The notes under the pieces were generated by a model. It worked only from the letters and a program-made list of their open reading frames with translations, was not told the DNA's origin and did no database searches. A stretch of 45,617 bases of DNA, taken from RGIG8775 sp045587785 (GTDB lineage Bacteria > Bacillota > Clostridia > Oscillospirales > CAG-272). The DNA is taken from assembly GCA_045587785.1 (NCBI GenBank), contig JAZNDA010000131.1:1-45617 (forward strand), given 5' to 3'. Below are positions 1-7,952 of the stretch, in pieces. The position numbers were made by a program, and so were the translations under genes. Every line of letters starts with the position of its first letter. The stretch's first letter is position 1.

Positions 1-1
1 G

Positions 2-370
2 ACAAAGACCCTCATAAGTATGGTGAATGAGGCGGTCGATGCCTCTCACGGCAACGTGGTTTGTATTGAAAAGGGCACAAAGCTCCGCTTCGATGTCAAA
101 TACCAGGCAAGACTGATCAATGCCAAGGAATATTTTATAGACGACGCACATTCGCTTTGGGGCTTTATTGCCGGCATTCTGGCGAGTGACCATGACGTGA
201 CCGAGTTGTTTGTTGACTCGGCGCTCAAGATCTGCGGCAACGATCTTGCACAGTTCGATGAAATGGTCGAGAAGGTGGCAAAGCTTTCCGAGAGCATTGG
301 CACCAAGGTCGTGTTCACTGTTTCGCTCCCCACCGAGGAAGCAACCGACACCATTCGCAAATACATGTAA
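2..370 (+). CDS. 3' end of an unidentified protein (5' truncated)
   Basis: The frame is open from the first bases of the window and ends with TAA at 368-370, so this is the C-terminal part of a larger protein whose start lies outside. An ATG at position 20 is simply an internal methionine. The visible 122 residues have no membrane segment or signal peptide and alternate hydrophobic strands with helices; the stretches IFIA-like LFVDSALKI and VVFTVS would suit the late strands of a RecA-like alpha/beta fold, and the opening residues TKTLISMVNEA could follow a Walker A loop. That is only an impression of fold. The gene converges on clpC and shares a hairpin terminator with it. No function is assigned. 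Confidence 0.6.
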   Translation, partial: TKTLISMVNEAVDASHGNVVCIEKGTKLRFDVKYQARLINAKEYFIDDAHSLWGFIAGILASDHDVTELFVDSALKICGNDLAQFDEMVEKVAKLSESIGTKVVFTVSLPTEEATDTIRKYM

Positions 371-378
371 CTAAAAAT

Positions 379-415
379 AATAAATATCCCCCCGTTTTAC
401 GGGGGGATATTTATT
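379..415. terminator. Bidirectional intrinsic terminator between the partial gene and clpC
   Basis: A 16-bp perfect stem (379-394 with 400-415) has six consecutive C-G pairs at the top, a five-base loop, and an A-rich/T-rich base that gives a T-tract on either strand. It lies between two convergent genes and can serve both. Confidence 0.85.
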
Positions 416-422
416 TGTATGT

Positions 423-2876
423 CTATGCTTTTTTAAATACGATCTTGCCGTCCTCAGCAACGGCGCAGACGGTATCACCTTTTTGAATCTTGCCCTCCAG
501 CATTTCGGTGGAGACCGTATCCTCGATCATGCGGACGATGGCACGTCTGAGAGGACGCGCGCCGTATACGGGGTCAAAGCCCTCCTTAGAGACAAGCTCT
601 GTGACACTGTCATCAAAGCTTACGTCGATGCCAAGCTCTTTTATGCGTGCTTTGACGTCTTCCAGCATGATGGTGGCAATTTTGGATATCTCCTCGCCCG
701 TCAGCTTGGTAAAGAGAATGATATCATCGATCCTGTTGAGGAACTCGGGGCGGAAAGTTTGTTTAAGTGCCGCCATCACGCGTTCCTCGTTTTGCTTTTT
801 CTCGCTATCCTCGGCACCGCCTGCGGTGGCAAAGCCGAGTGCACGGCTGCCGCTGTTTGCGGTGGCACCCACGTTTGAGGTCATGATAATGACCGTGTTT
901 TTAAAGTCCACGCGCCGACCTTGCGAGTCGGTCAGAACCCCGTCTTCCAAAACCTGTAGCATGATATTGAACACGTCGGGATGCGCCTTTTCGATCTCGT
1001 CAAACAGTACCACCGAATAGGGGTGACGGCGTATTTTCTCGGTCAGCTGTCCGCCTTCCTCAAAGCCGACGTACCCGGGGGGCGAGCCGATCAGCTTGGA
1101 AACGCTGTGCTTTTCCATATATTCCGACATGTCAAGACGGATCATGGCGTTCTGATCGCCGAACATGATAGCGGCAAGTGCCTTGGTCAGCTCGGTCTTG
1201 CCCACGCCCGTAGGTCCGAGGAAGATAAAGGAGCCGATGGGGCGGCGCGGATCTTTAAGACCCATTCTGCCGCGTCGGATGGCACGGGACACTGCTTGTA
1301 CGGCATCGTCCTGTCCGACAATGCGCCTGTGCAGTTCTTCCTCCAGATGCAACAGCTTTTTTCCCTCATCTTCGAGAAGCTTGCTTACGGGAATGCCCGT
1401 CCACTGGGTGACAATGTCGGCAATGTCGCTCTCGGTGACTATGAGCGTTTTGTCGGATTTATTTTTGTCCCAATCCGCTTTGGCGGTATTGTATTGCTCC
1501 TGTACGCTCTTTTCCTCGTCACGGATGCGTGCCGCACGCTCAAAGTCCTGGGCACTTATTGCTTCTTCTTTCTCGTGAGAAAGCTTTTGCAGTTTGTCCT
1601 CTATCTCCTTGATGCCGTCGGGCGAGGTGTGCGCCGATATGCGAAGTCTGGATGCCGCCTCGTCAACAAGGTCAATGGCTTTATCGGGCAGATAGCGGTC
1701 GGCAATATAACGGCGCGAAAGCTCCACGGCAGCTTTTATGGCATCCTCGCCGATCTTGAGCTTGTGGTGTGCCTCATATTTGTCGCGTAAGCCAAGGAGG
1801 ATCTGTACCGCCTCCTCAGGGCTCGGTTCGCCCACCGTTACCGATTGGAAGCGCCGCTCCAGCGCCGCGTCTTTTTCGATGTGACCGCGGTACTCGGCAA
1901 TGGTGGTGGCACCGATCACCTGCATCTCGCCTCTGGCAAGCGCGGGCTTTAAGATGTTGGCGGCATCTACCGCGCCCTCTGCTGCACCCGCGCCGATGAT
2001 GGTGTGGATCTCGTCAATAAACAGAATCACGTCGGGATTTTTGACCGTCTCCTCCATCACGCTTTTCATGCGTTCTTCAAATTCGCCGCGGTATTTGGCA
2101 CCTGCGATCATGCCTGCAATATCCAGCGTAATGATCTTTTTGTCCTTCAGTGTTTCGGGTACGTTGCCGTCCACGATCTTTTGGGCAAGACCTTCCACTA
2201 CGGCGGTCTTTCCCACACCCGGCTCACCGATCAGACAGGGGTTGTTTTTGGTTCGTCTGGAAAGGATCTGAATGACACGCTCTGTTTCCTTGTCGCGCCC
2301 GATAATGGGATCGATCTTTCCTTGCTTTGCAAGTTCGGTAAGGTCTCTGCCGTAGCTTGAAAGGGTAGAGGCTTGACCGTTTTGCGAGGTGGCTCCCGCT
2401 TGCCTCTGAGTCTCGCCGCGAAGGGGAGAGCCTTTTTCGTTTCGTGAGCCGAAATAGTTTGCCAGATCATTTTGAATATCGGATATCGATATGCCGTTTT
2501 GTTCCAACAGTTTGACTGCCACACAGTCCTTTTCGGATACAAGTGCCAGCAAAAGATGCTCGGTGCCGATAAAGTTTTGTCCCATTCTGAGGGCCTCATA
2601 GGACGATGCCTCGATGATGCGTTTGGTTCTGGGGGTCATATCGGCGGCGCCTACGTTGCTTACCGTTCCGACTCCCGCATATTTTACAATATCATCCTTT
2701 ATTTTTTCAAAATCTGCACCCCGCGAGGCAAGAATACCTGCGGCAATGCTGTCATTTTCGCCTACAAGGCCCAGTAGCATATGCTCTGAACCGATATAGG
2801 TATGTCCAAGCTCTCCGGCGTATGTCAGCGAGCGGTTCAAGACGTTTTGTGCTTTTTGTGTAAATTTGATTGCCAT
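423..2876 (-). CDS. clpC: ATP-dependent Clp protease ATP-binding subunit ClpC
   Basis: AAA+ unfoldase that feeds substrates, including phosphoarginine-marked proteins, to the ClpP peptidase in the cytoplasm. At 817 residues it has the usual family length. The order is: double Clp-N repeat (about 1-145), first AAA+ domain with Walker A GEPGVGKT at 217-224 and Walker B ILFIDEIH, a UVR-type middle domain around 428-450 (the McsA/adaptor docking region), and a second AAA+ domain with GPTGVGKT near 553 and VVLFDEIEKAHPD. The start MAIKFTQKAQ is typical for ClpC. It is the last gene of ctsR-mcsA-mcsB-clpC, 21 bases after mcsB, and is expected to be under CtsR control. Every key motif is intact. The downstream hairpin at 379-415 ends the operon. 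Identification is secure. Confidence 0.97.
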   Translation of the reverse strand: MAIKFTQKAQNVLNRSLTYAGELGHTYIGSEHMLLGLVGENDSIAAGILASRGADFEKIKDDIVKYAGVGTVSNVGAADMTPRTKRIIEASSYEALRMGQNFIGTEHLLLALVSEKDCVAVKLLEQNGISISDIQNDLANYFGSRNEKGSPLRGETQRQAGATSQNGQASTLSSYGRDLTELAKQGKIDPIIGRDKETERVIQILSRRTKNNPCLIGEPGVGKTAVVEGLAQKIVDGNVPETLKDKKIITLDIAGMIAGAKYRGEFEERMKSVMEETVKNPDVILFIDEIHTIIGAGAAEGAVDAANILKPALARGEMQVIGATTIAEYRGHIEKDAALERRFQSVTVGEPSPEEAVQILLGLRDKYEAHHKLKIGEDAIKAAVELSRRYIADRYLPDKAIDLVDEAASRLRISAHTSPDGIKEIEDKLQKLSHEKEEAISAQDFERAARIRDEEKSVQEQYNTAKADWDKNKSDKTLIVTESDIADIVTQWTGIPVSKLLEDEGKKLLHLEEELHRRIVGQDDAVQAVSRAIRRGRMGLKDPRRPIGSFIFLGPTGVGKTELTKALAAIMFGDQNAMIRLDMSEYMEKHSVSKLIGSPPGYVGFEEGGQLTEKIRRHPYSVVLFDEIEKAHPDVFNIMLQVLEDGVLTDSQGRRVDFKNTVIIMTSNVGATANSGSRALGFATAGGAEDSEKKQNEERVMAALKQTFRPEFLNRIDDIILFTKLTGEEISKIATIMLEDVKARIKELGIDVSFDDSVTELVSKEGFDPVYGARPLRRAIVRMIEDTVSTEMLEGKIQKGDTVCAVAEDGKIVFKKA

Positions 2877-2897
2877 AGATCGCTCATCTCTTTTCTT

Positions 2898-3911
2898 TTA
2901 ATTTTTTTGCAGTGCTTTTTTGATGTGATCCGCGCGTAAAATGTCACGTTCCTTGTCGCTCATGACCTGCTTGTTTTCACTGAGCGCAAGGCTGTAGGGC
3001 ATCATTTCAACCAGCAGGCTGTCAAGCGTCTGGTATTCTATTCCTTGTACAATTCCCAGAGCAAGTCCGAGTCTGACATCCGAATAATAGGAAAAAAATT
3101 CGCGCGAGGAAAGCATATACGCGTGGCGTAAAATACCTTCGGCACGGCAGATCTTGTCCACGATCTGCGGATTCTTTTCGGGGGTGATCAGTGTGCGCAG
3201 TTCATTTTCGTTTTCGGTGATCTGTTTTACCACGTCAGACAGTTTTTTGAGGGTGTCCTCCTCAGTGATGCCGAGAGTGACCTGATTGGAGATCTGATAG
3301 ATGCACCCCTGCGCATCGGTGCCTTCGCCGTAGAAGCCGCGCATGGTGAGGCCGATCTTGGAAAGTCCCTTAGCAAGGGAGTCTATCTTGCCTGCCATGG
3401 TAAGGGCAGGGAGAAACATCATGACCGACGCGCGCATGGCGGTACCAAGATTGGTGGGGCAATGCGTCAGATATCCAAGCTCTTCGTTATAGGCAATGGG
3501 GAATTCTTTGTCGATCATGTCGTCCACCGCGGCGGCACTTTTGAAGGCTTCGTCCAGAGCAAGTCCCGAGAGGATACACTGAATTCTCATGTGATCTTCC
3601 TCGCAAAGCATGATGGCAAGTCCGCATGATCTGTTGAGCATCAGGGTGTGCGGTGTCTTTTTGGCTACGAATTCGCGGCTGATGTAGTGCTTTTCCAGAT
3701 ATGAGCCCGCCTCGGTGATGGGAAGGGTAGTGAAATCGATGTTTTCAAAGCCGTTTTTCTCAAGCAGTCCGCCCACCTTACCGATCAGCTCGGCGGCTTT
3801 TTGGCTGTCAAGACGTGTGTCAAAGGGGTAGCCCTCAATATTTCTTGCCAGACGAATGCGCGAGGAAAGAACGGTGTCGCTTTGTTGTCCTTTTGTATTG
3901 TACCAATCCAT
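2898..3911 (-). CDS. mcsB: Protein arginine kinase McsB
   Basis: Phosphorylates arginines on misfolded proteins and on CtsR, marking them for ClpCP. It belongs to the phosphagen (creatine/arginine) kinase fold. Visible motifs are SSRIRLARNIEGYPF near the N-terminus (nucleotide binding), the active-site segment THCPTNLGTAMRAS with its catalytic-loop cysteine, and RDILRA close to the C-terminus, matching the RDxxRA phosphoarginine-binding motif described for McsB. At 337 residues it is slightly shorter than the 350-365 usual in Bacillus. It lies 12 bases after mcsA in the same operon. The call is secure from motifs plus gene order. Confidence 0.96.
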   Translation of the reverse strand: MDWYNTKGQQSDTVLSSRIRLARNIEGYPFDTRLDSQKAAELIGKVGGLLEKNGFENIDFTTLPITEAGSYLEKHYISREFVAKKTPHTLMLNRSCGLAIMLCEEDHMRIQCILSGLALDEAFKSAAAVDDMIDKEFPIAYNEELGYLTHCPTNLGTAMRASVMMFLPALTMAGKIDSLAKGLSKIGLTMRGFYGEGTDAQGCIYQISNQVTLGITEEDTLKKLSDVVKQITENENELRTLITPEKNPQIVDKICRAEGILRHAYMLSSREFFSYYSDVRLGLALGIVQGIEYQTLDSLLVEMMPYSLALSENKQVMSDKERDILRADHIKKALQKN

Positions 3912-3923
3912 TATAGTACCCCC

Positions 3924-4454
3924 TTATATTTCGGATTCCAGTGCGCGGATCTGATCGCGCAGTGTAGCTGCCGCTTCAAAATTTTCATCGGCAATAGCGT
4001 GCTTCAGATCGTTCTTAAGCTCCGTGAGACGCGTCATATTCTCACCGCGCTTTTTGAACTTGGCGGGCACCCGTCCGATGTGTTTGACGCTTCCGTGAAT
4101 GGAACGCACCGTGCCGTAGAGCTCGTCGGCAAAGGTGGTGTAGCAGTTGGGACAGCCTGCCTTTCCGTGCCGTCTGAAATCATCAAAGGTAGCGTGGCAC
4201 AGAGGACAGGTCTTTTTGCTTGTCCGTGCGTTTTCGGGAAGACCGAAAAGACTGCTGAAAAGGCTATCGCTTATGCTGCCAAGGCTCGGCATGCCAAAAA
4301 AACCGTCGGCAAGATTTTGTTGCAAAGAGATCTCCCCGCTTTGCTCAAGAGCCTTGGCGCAGTCGGCGCAAAGGGAATAGGAACGGCTCTTTCCGTTTAC
4401 GGTCTCCTCGTAAAATACTGTTGCATTATTTTTCTTGCATTTCTCACATAACAT
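3924..4454 (-). CDS. mcsA: McsA, zinc-finger activator of McsB (UVR domain)
   Basis: Small partner of McsB that binds zinc through CxxC pairs and stimulates the arginine kinase. Two pairs lie at the N-terminus (CEKC, CADC) and two more mid-protein (CPLC, CPNC); a UVR (UvrB/UvrC-like) helix pair occupies the last 35 residues and would contact ClpC. The frame extends upstream to a TTG at 4466, but that codon sits two bases from the AAAGAAAGG ribosome binding site, whereas ATG at 4454 is 13 bases away and gives the family-typical start MLCEKCKK; I use 4454 (176 residues). It is the second gene of the operon, 28 bases after ctsR. Confidence 0.95.
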   Translation of the reverse strand: MLCEKCKKNNATVFYEETVNGKSRSYSLCADCAKALEQSGEISLQQNLADGFFGMPSLGSISDSLFSSLFGLPENARTSKKTCPLCHATFDDFRRHGKAGCPNCYTTFADELYGTVRSIHGSVKHIGRVPAKFKKRGENMTRLTELKNDLKHAIADENFEAAATLRDQIRALESEI

Positions 4455-4482
4455 ATTTTTTACCAAACCTTTCTTTACTATT

Positions 4483-4932
4483 TTACCTCATAATGGATAG
4501 GATAATATGTCGGAATATCTGTGCGCGTACGTTGTTTCTGATCTCTTGAGGAACAGAGCCGAGCGCCGAGCCCGAGGTGGCGGCACAAATAATATTTTTT
4601 TCGCGATTGCCGATAAAACCATTGTCCAAAAGATTGGACACGTACGCCTCAAGTGTGCGTTCATCCATCTCGTCACCGATGGCGTAAAAGAAGTGCATAA
4701 GGTATTCGTCCCGTTGCATCTGCTTTTTGACAATGCGTATACAGCCTCCGCCGCCTCTTTTGGATTCAATGATATATCCTCGCTCGGGAGTGAAGCGCGA
4801 GGTGATGACGTAGCTGATCTGGCTCGGGACACAGCCAAGGCGTGCCGCCATATCGTTTCTCTGAAGCTCAAGCGAGCCTCCCGCTTCACTGAGCATTTGC
4901 TCGATCAATTTTGCGATGGTATCTGTCAGCAT
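4483..4932 (-). CDS. ctsR: Transcriptional repressor CtsR
   Basis: Heat-shock repressor of clp genes. It has an N-terminal winged-helix domain (recognition region about residues 27-45), followed by the tetraglycine loop in SKRGGGGCIRI, which in Bacillus CtsR senses temperature, and a C-terminal helical domain that is a target of McsB/ClpC. The ATG at 4932 follows a strong AGGAGG with six bases between, so the further upstream in-frame start at 5007 is rejected. At 149 residues it has normal length. It is first in the operon and autoregulated: three CtsR boxes surround its promoter. Confidence 0.96.
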   Translation of the reverse strand: MLTDTIAKLIEQMLSEAGGSLELQRNDMAARLGCVPSQISYVITSRFTPERGYIIESKRGGGGCIRIVKKQMQRDEYLMHFFYAIGDEMDERTLEAYVSNLLDNGFIGNREKNIICAATSGSALGSVPQEIRNNVRAQIFRHIILSIMR

Positions 4933-4945
4933 AAAACTCCTCCTG

Positions 4946-4962
4946 TTTGACCTTCTTTGACT
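4946..4962 (-). promoter_or_regulatory. CtsR operator (downstream box)
   Basis: On the minus strand the sequence is AGTCAAA-GAA-GGTCAAA, a tandem heptad matching the CtsR consensus RGTCAAA-NAN-RGTCAAA. It lies between the -10 element and the ribosome binding site of ctsR, where bound repressor would block early elongation. Confidence 0.9.
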
Positions 4963-4972
4963 TTTCACGTAT

Positions 4973-5001
4973 AGTATAACGCAAAGGTCAAAGAAAGTCA
5001 A
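4973..5001 (-). promoter_or_regulatory. Sigma-A promoter of the ctsR operon
   Basis: Minus-strand -35 TTGACT (4996-5001), 17-base spacer, -10 TATACT (4973-4978). The -35 element is embedded in a CtsR box. Confidence 0.85.
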
Positions 5002-5018
5002 AGTCAAGGAAAGTCAAA
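4986..5018 (+). promoter_or_regulatory. Two overlapping CtsR operators
   Basis: On the plus strand GGTCAAA-GAA-AGTCAAA (4986-5002) is followed, sharing one base, by AGTCAAG-GAA-AGTCAAA (5002-5018). Both fit the CtsR tandem-heptad consensus and cover the -35 region of the ctsR promoter. Confidence 0.88.
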
Positions 5019-5098
5019 TTTTAAAAAATGGAGCCGATTATAGCGGATTAGATTTTGATTTTCTCCCATTTTCTCACGAAATCTCGCTTTTTTAAAAA

Positions 5099-5629
5099 TT
5101 ATTGTATGATGTCTTGAAAACCGATTTTATAGGATGAAACCAAAAGATCCCATGTGGCTTTATTGACCTTTCCCGTAATCGGCAAGAGATTCCGCGCTTG
5201 AAATTCGCGAATGGCATTTTCGGTTTCCTCATTGTATATACCGCTTTGCGGGACGGTGCCGAGGTTGTCATACTGAAGGGCAAGCTCGCCGAGCATGTAC
5301 TGGATCGCAGTCACGGTAAAGCTTTGTTCTCCCATGCCGACCTCATATCCAAACGGTCTTAGCGGAAAGATCGGCATGTCGTTTGGTGCGCTTGCATCGT
5401 TTATCGAACGCTTATATTCGGCATATAGAAGATTCCATGTCACCTCGTCTGCGCGGCCTGTTTCGGGCAGACCGTTGTTTCTTTGAAAGGCGATAAGTGC
5501 AGCTTCGGTACGGGCGTCCCAAACGTCGGTCAGAGGCGGCGGCAGTATACTGTCATCAAAATACGAAAGCTGCCTGAGGTAACGCTTAAGATTTGAAATA
5601 GCTTGCGGTTTGGTGGGATAATCGTTCAT
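5099..5629 (-). CDS. Small peptidoglycan-binding-domain protein
   Basis: 176 residues containing two PG_binding_1-type repeats: one around residues 8-70 with AALIAFQRNNGLPETGRADEVTW and one around 98-165 with AIREFQARNLLPITGKVNKATW. There is no signal peptide, membrane segment or catalytic domain. The ATG at 5629 follows AAAGGAGACAT; the longer upstream frame runs into the preceding gene and is rejected. It is the third gene of a minus-strand operon, 10 bases behind a SpoIID-like gene with the same repeats. The probable role is binding of peptidoglycan or cortex during sporulation, inferred from domains and the promoter at 7520-7546. The 166 bases up to ctsR contain no convincing terminator, so readthrough into the ctsR region is possible. 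Confidence 0.85.
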   Translation of the reverse strand: MNDYPTKPQAISNLKRYLRQLSYFDDSILPPPLTDVWDARTEAALIAFQRNNGLPETGRADEVTWNLLYAEYKRSINDASAPNDMPIFPLRPFGYEVGMGEQSFTVTAIQYMLGELALQYDNLGTVPQSGIYNEETENAIREFQARNLLPITGKVNKATWDLLVSSYKIGFQDIIQ

Positions 5630-5639
5630 ATGTCTCCTT

Positions 5640-7040
5640 TCATCCTCCGACATCAAAGCCGGGATACTGACCCTCTCTGAGGTTGTTTGCCGAATAAAGC
5701 GTTTCGTATTCGGAGGCAATGGCGTTCCAGACCGTAGCCTCCACCACGCCGTTCTCTGGCAGACCGAACAGTTGCTCAAAGGCAAGCACGGCGGCTCTGG
5801 TTTGCGAGCCGAAATAGCCTGTTACCTCGACGGTGGGAATTTCGGGATAGGTGTTCGACAGGAAATTCAGATACTGTTGAAGCACCGCAACCTCGGGGGC
5901 TTCAGAGCCGAGATTGAGGACCACGCCCGCAAAGGGTAGGGTCTCACCCTCTCGGAATTCAAAGACCAGTGAATCGATGATGCCAAGATAGGCATCGTAA
6001 ATGGCTTCAAAGGTGGGAATATCCAAAACACCGCTTGGCGGAAGCTCAAAGGTCTTTTGCGCGGAGGAGATGGCATTTCTCGTCTGTTCGCCGAAAATGC
6101 CGTCAACGGAGATGGGCGGAATGGTGGAATAAAACTGAGATAGATAATTGAGGTAATACTGTACGTTGCGGACAGCAATGCCTGTGTCGCCAAAGCTCGG
6201 CAACTCATAGGGCAGTGTGGTGATGTCCTCGGGTGTGATGCCCTCGGAATTGAGCTCAGCAAGCCGCTTGACGCTGTTGTAGATCATCTGAATCTTATAC
6301 CAGGTGGCTTTGCCCACGATACCGTCGGTGGCAAGACCGAACACCTCTTGAAAGGCAAGAACGGCGTTTTCTGTGCTGTAGGAAAAAATACCGTCCGTTA
6401 AGGGGATCTTGGGGATGGATGGGTAGTTAGCCGAAATGCGGTTCAGACGAACTTGAATCTGTCTGACGTCGGTGCCCGACGAGCCGAGCGCCAGCGGTGC
6501 TTCAGGCAGGGAGGCGGTAATGCCGCGCACCTCGGCGTTGCGGACCAGCTCAATGTTGTCGCCGTAATAATACGTGAGGATCTCATAGGGGGTCCTCCCG
6601 CTTTGCGCCAATTCCTCGCTGCCCCACTGGGAGAGCCCCGCACAGGTGACTTCGATGCCGTCGCAATAGGTGGCGAACAGTGGCTCGATGTTTCCCATGC
6701 GCCTGATGTAGTCGTTAAAAAGCTCACCCACGATCGCATTTACGTTCTCATAAATGTCCCGTCCTTTGACAAAGGATTGGTCGACCGATGTGGAATTGGT
6801 AATGTCAAACGGATAGCCGCGTGAGCGGTAATATTCGGTATAAATGCGGTTGAGTGCGTATGAGATCTGCGCATAAATATTGGCGCGGATGGCACTTTCG
6901 TTCCAGGTGGGATAGATCTCGCTGGAGGCTACGTTGGCAATGTAATCGGGAAAGGAGACCGTCACGTTCTCGGCGTCCGAGCTTGGGGGTCCGAGATGCA
7001 CGGTGATGGTTTCGGGAATGTAGGGAATCAGAGGCGGCAT
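5640..7040 (-). CDS. SpoIID/LytB-like protein with three peptidoglycan-binding repeats
   Basis: 466 residues. Residues about 25-175 resemble the SpoIID/LytB domain (YIANVASSEIYPTW, RANIYAQISYALNRIY, GLSQWGS), which in SpoIID is a peptidoglycan lytic transglycosylase region; whether catalytic residues are kept is uncertain. Three PG_binding_1-like repeats follow, each ending in a phrase such as AFQEVFGLATDGIVGKATW, AQKTFELPPSGVLDIPTF or AFEQLFGLPENGVVEATVW. No signal peptide is visible, which fits a mother-cell product acting at the forespore or spore coat. The frame extends to a TTG at 7055, but that codon overlaps the AAAGGAG ribosome binding site; ATG at 7040 is chosen. It is the middle gene of the operon, 11 bases after the first. 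Confidence 0.85.
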   Translation of the reverse strand: MPPLIPYIPETITVHLGPPSSDAENVTVSFPDYIANVASSEIYPTWNESAIRANIYAQISYALNRIYTEYYRSRGYPFDITNSTSVDQSFVKGRDIYENVNAIVGELFNDYIRRMGNIEPLFATYCDGIEVTCAGLSQWGSEELAQSGRTPYEILTYYYGDNIELVRNAEVRGITASLPEAPLALGSSGTDVRQIQVRLNRISANYPSIPKIPLTDGIFSYSTENAVLAFQEVFGLATDGIVGKATWYKIQMIYNSVKRLAELNSEGITPEDITTLPYELPSFGDTGIAVRNVQYYLNYLSQFYSTIPPISVDGIFGEQTRNAISSAQKTFELPPSGVLDIPTFEAIYDAYLGIIDSLVFEFREGETLPFAGVVLNLGSEAPEVAVLQQYLNFLSNTYPEIPTVEVTGYFGSQTRAAVLAFEQLFGLPENGVVEATVWNAIASEYETLYSANNLREGQYPGFDVGG

Positions 7041-7051
7041 ATCTTCTCCTT

Positions 7052-7489
7052 TCAAAGCTCGGGAGCTTCACTCTCGCTTGACTGCGGTGTCGGATTGGGA
7101 TCGTAATCGGGAAAACCGTTTTGGGGAACGGGGATCATATCGGCAGGTATGACCGATGTGATCCCGTCAAAAATGGGAATATTATGTGTGAGATTATCAT
7201 GGTAGCCGTCCAGATAAACCTCCACGTGATAAGTGGCATAAGGCTTTTGCTGTGAAGCGGGTGACATAGAGAGGGAACGCGGCGGAGCCAGTAGGGCAAT
7301 TTTGGGCGTGAGACCATCCTCGCCGCTGGTCAGACGGGCAATAACGGCGGAAAAATTCTCCTCGTCGCCGCGCACCAGAACGGTTGCACCCGAAAGCGGA
7401 AGCGCGCCCGACGCGGTAGACACACGGACGATGAGATACCCTCTGCCCGTATAGCCGAGAGATTGATATTGCGGAATATCTTGGTTCAT
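7052..7489 (-). CDS. Unknown protein, first gene of the peptidoglycan-binding operon
   Basis: 145 residues, not recognised with confidence. Residues about 15-100 (GRGYLIVRVSTASGALPLSGATVLVRG, then a YHVEVYLDGYHD strand) look like a carboxypeptidase-regulatory or transthyretin-like beta sandwich, a fold common in surface proteins. The C-terminus is proline-, serine- and acid-rich. There is no signal peptide. ATG at 7489 follows AAGGAGATCC at good spacing. It opens the three-gene minus-strand operon and is preceded by a sporulation-type promoter about 25 bases upstream. A structural role in the spore envelope is inference from context only. Confidence 0.75.
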   Translation of the reverse strand: MNQDIPQYQSLGYTGRGYLIVRVSTASGALPLSGATVLVRGDEENFSAVIARLTSGEDGLTPKIALLAPPRSLSMSPASQQKPYATYHVEVYLDGYHDNLTHNIPIFDGITSVIPADMIPVPQNGFPDYDPNPTPQSSESEAPEL

Positions 7490-7519
7490 TTGGATCTCCT
7501 TTCAAGTGTCTTTCTATCA

Positions 7520-7546
7520 ATTGTATGAAAAAAAGTGCAGATGGGT
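7520..7546 (-). promoter_or_regulatory. Probable sporulation (SigE/SigK-type) promoter
   Basis: On the minus strand CATACAAT (7520-7527) matches the -10 consensus shared by the mother-cell sigma factors; an AC dinucleotide lies 17 bases upstream (7545-7546), as in SigK promoters (AC-N16/17-CATANNNTA). The -35 is a poor match to SigE. No good sigma-A pair with 16-18-base spacing is seen here. The start would fall near 7512, giving a leader of about 25 bases. Confidence 0.6.
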
Positions 7547-7567
7547 TCAAAAAAGTTTTAAAAGCTC

Positions 7568-7596
7568 TTGCAAAAAGTAAAAAAGTTTGGTATAAT
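7568..7596 (+). promoter_or_regulatory. Sigma-A promoter of the SRP RNA / dnaX unit
   Basis: TTGCAA (7568-7573), 17-base spacer, perfect TATAAT (7591-7596). The predicted start near 7603 is just ahead of a 5' hairpin (7612-7641) and the SRP RNA. Confidence 0.85.
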
Positions 7597-7628
7597 ATAA
7601 AGGATAGATGTCTTATTTTGCGGCACGG

Positions 7629-7923
7629 GCTGTAAAATAAGGCCATACCAGCCGGGGAATTAGCGGTGCCCTGTACCTGAAATCCGCTATAGCAGGGGTG
7701 CATCCCTCTTCTGAGGGTAGAGCATTTGCGGTCTGTGACGCATCTTTTCATGTTGAGAAGTGGGTCTTGCGCAATCGGGAGCTGTGAACCATGTCAGGTG
7801 GGGAACCAAGCAGCATTAAGCAGTGTACCCGATGTGCCGCGAGTCAGCCTGCTTTGAGTGAGAGGTGCGTATGTCGCGCAGATGTGATATTCGAGGTTGA
7901 GGTGTATGGTCTTATTTTGCAGC
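7629..7923 (+). ncRNA. ffs: Signal recognition particle RNA, large Bacillus type
   Basis: Scaffold of the SRP, binding Ffh and targeting nascent membrane proteins. The conserved domain IV hairpin is present with a GGAA tetraloop at 7802-7805 inside TCAGGTGGGGAACCAAGCAG (compare the usual TCAGGTCCGGAAGGAAGCAG). The Alu-side segment with GGTGCCCTGTACCTGAAAT and CCGCTATAGCAGGGGTGCA at 7665-7704 is typical of the Firmicutes large form. The ends pair: 7629-7649 with 7901-7923, giving a terminal helix of about 20 bp and a mature length near 295. Position just before dnaX-ybaB-recR is the usual Firmicutes arrangement. Ends are estimated from pairing. Confidence 0.93.
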
Positions 7924-7952
7924 TTGTGTTTTTTGGAAAGGGGGCAGAATTT

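Noticed and set aside
7791..7952. N-terminal extension of dnaX by 54 codons from an upstream ATG
   Set aside because: That stretch is the 3' half of the SRP RNA, and the true DnaX start motif follows a TTG with a good ribosome site at 7953.
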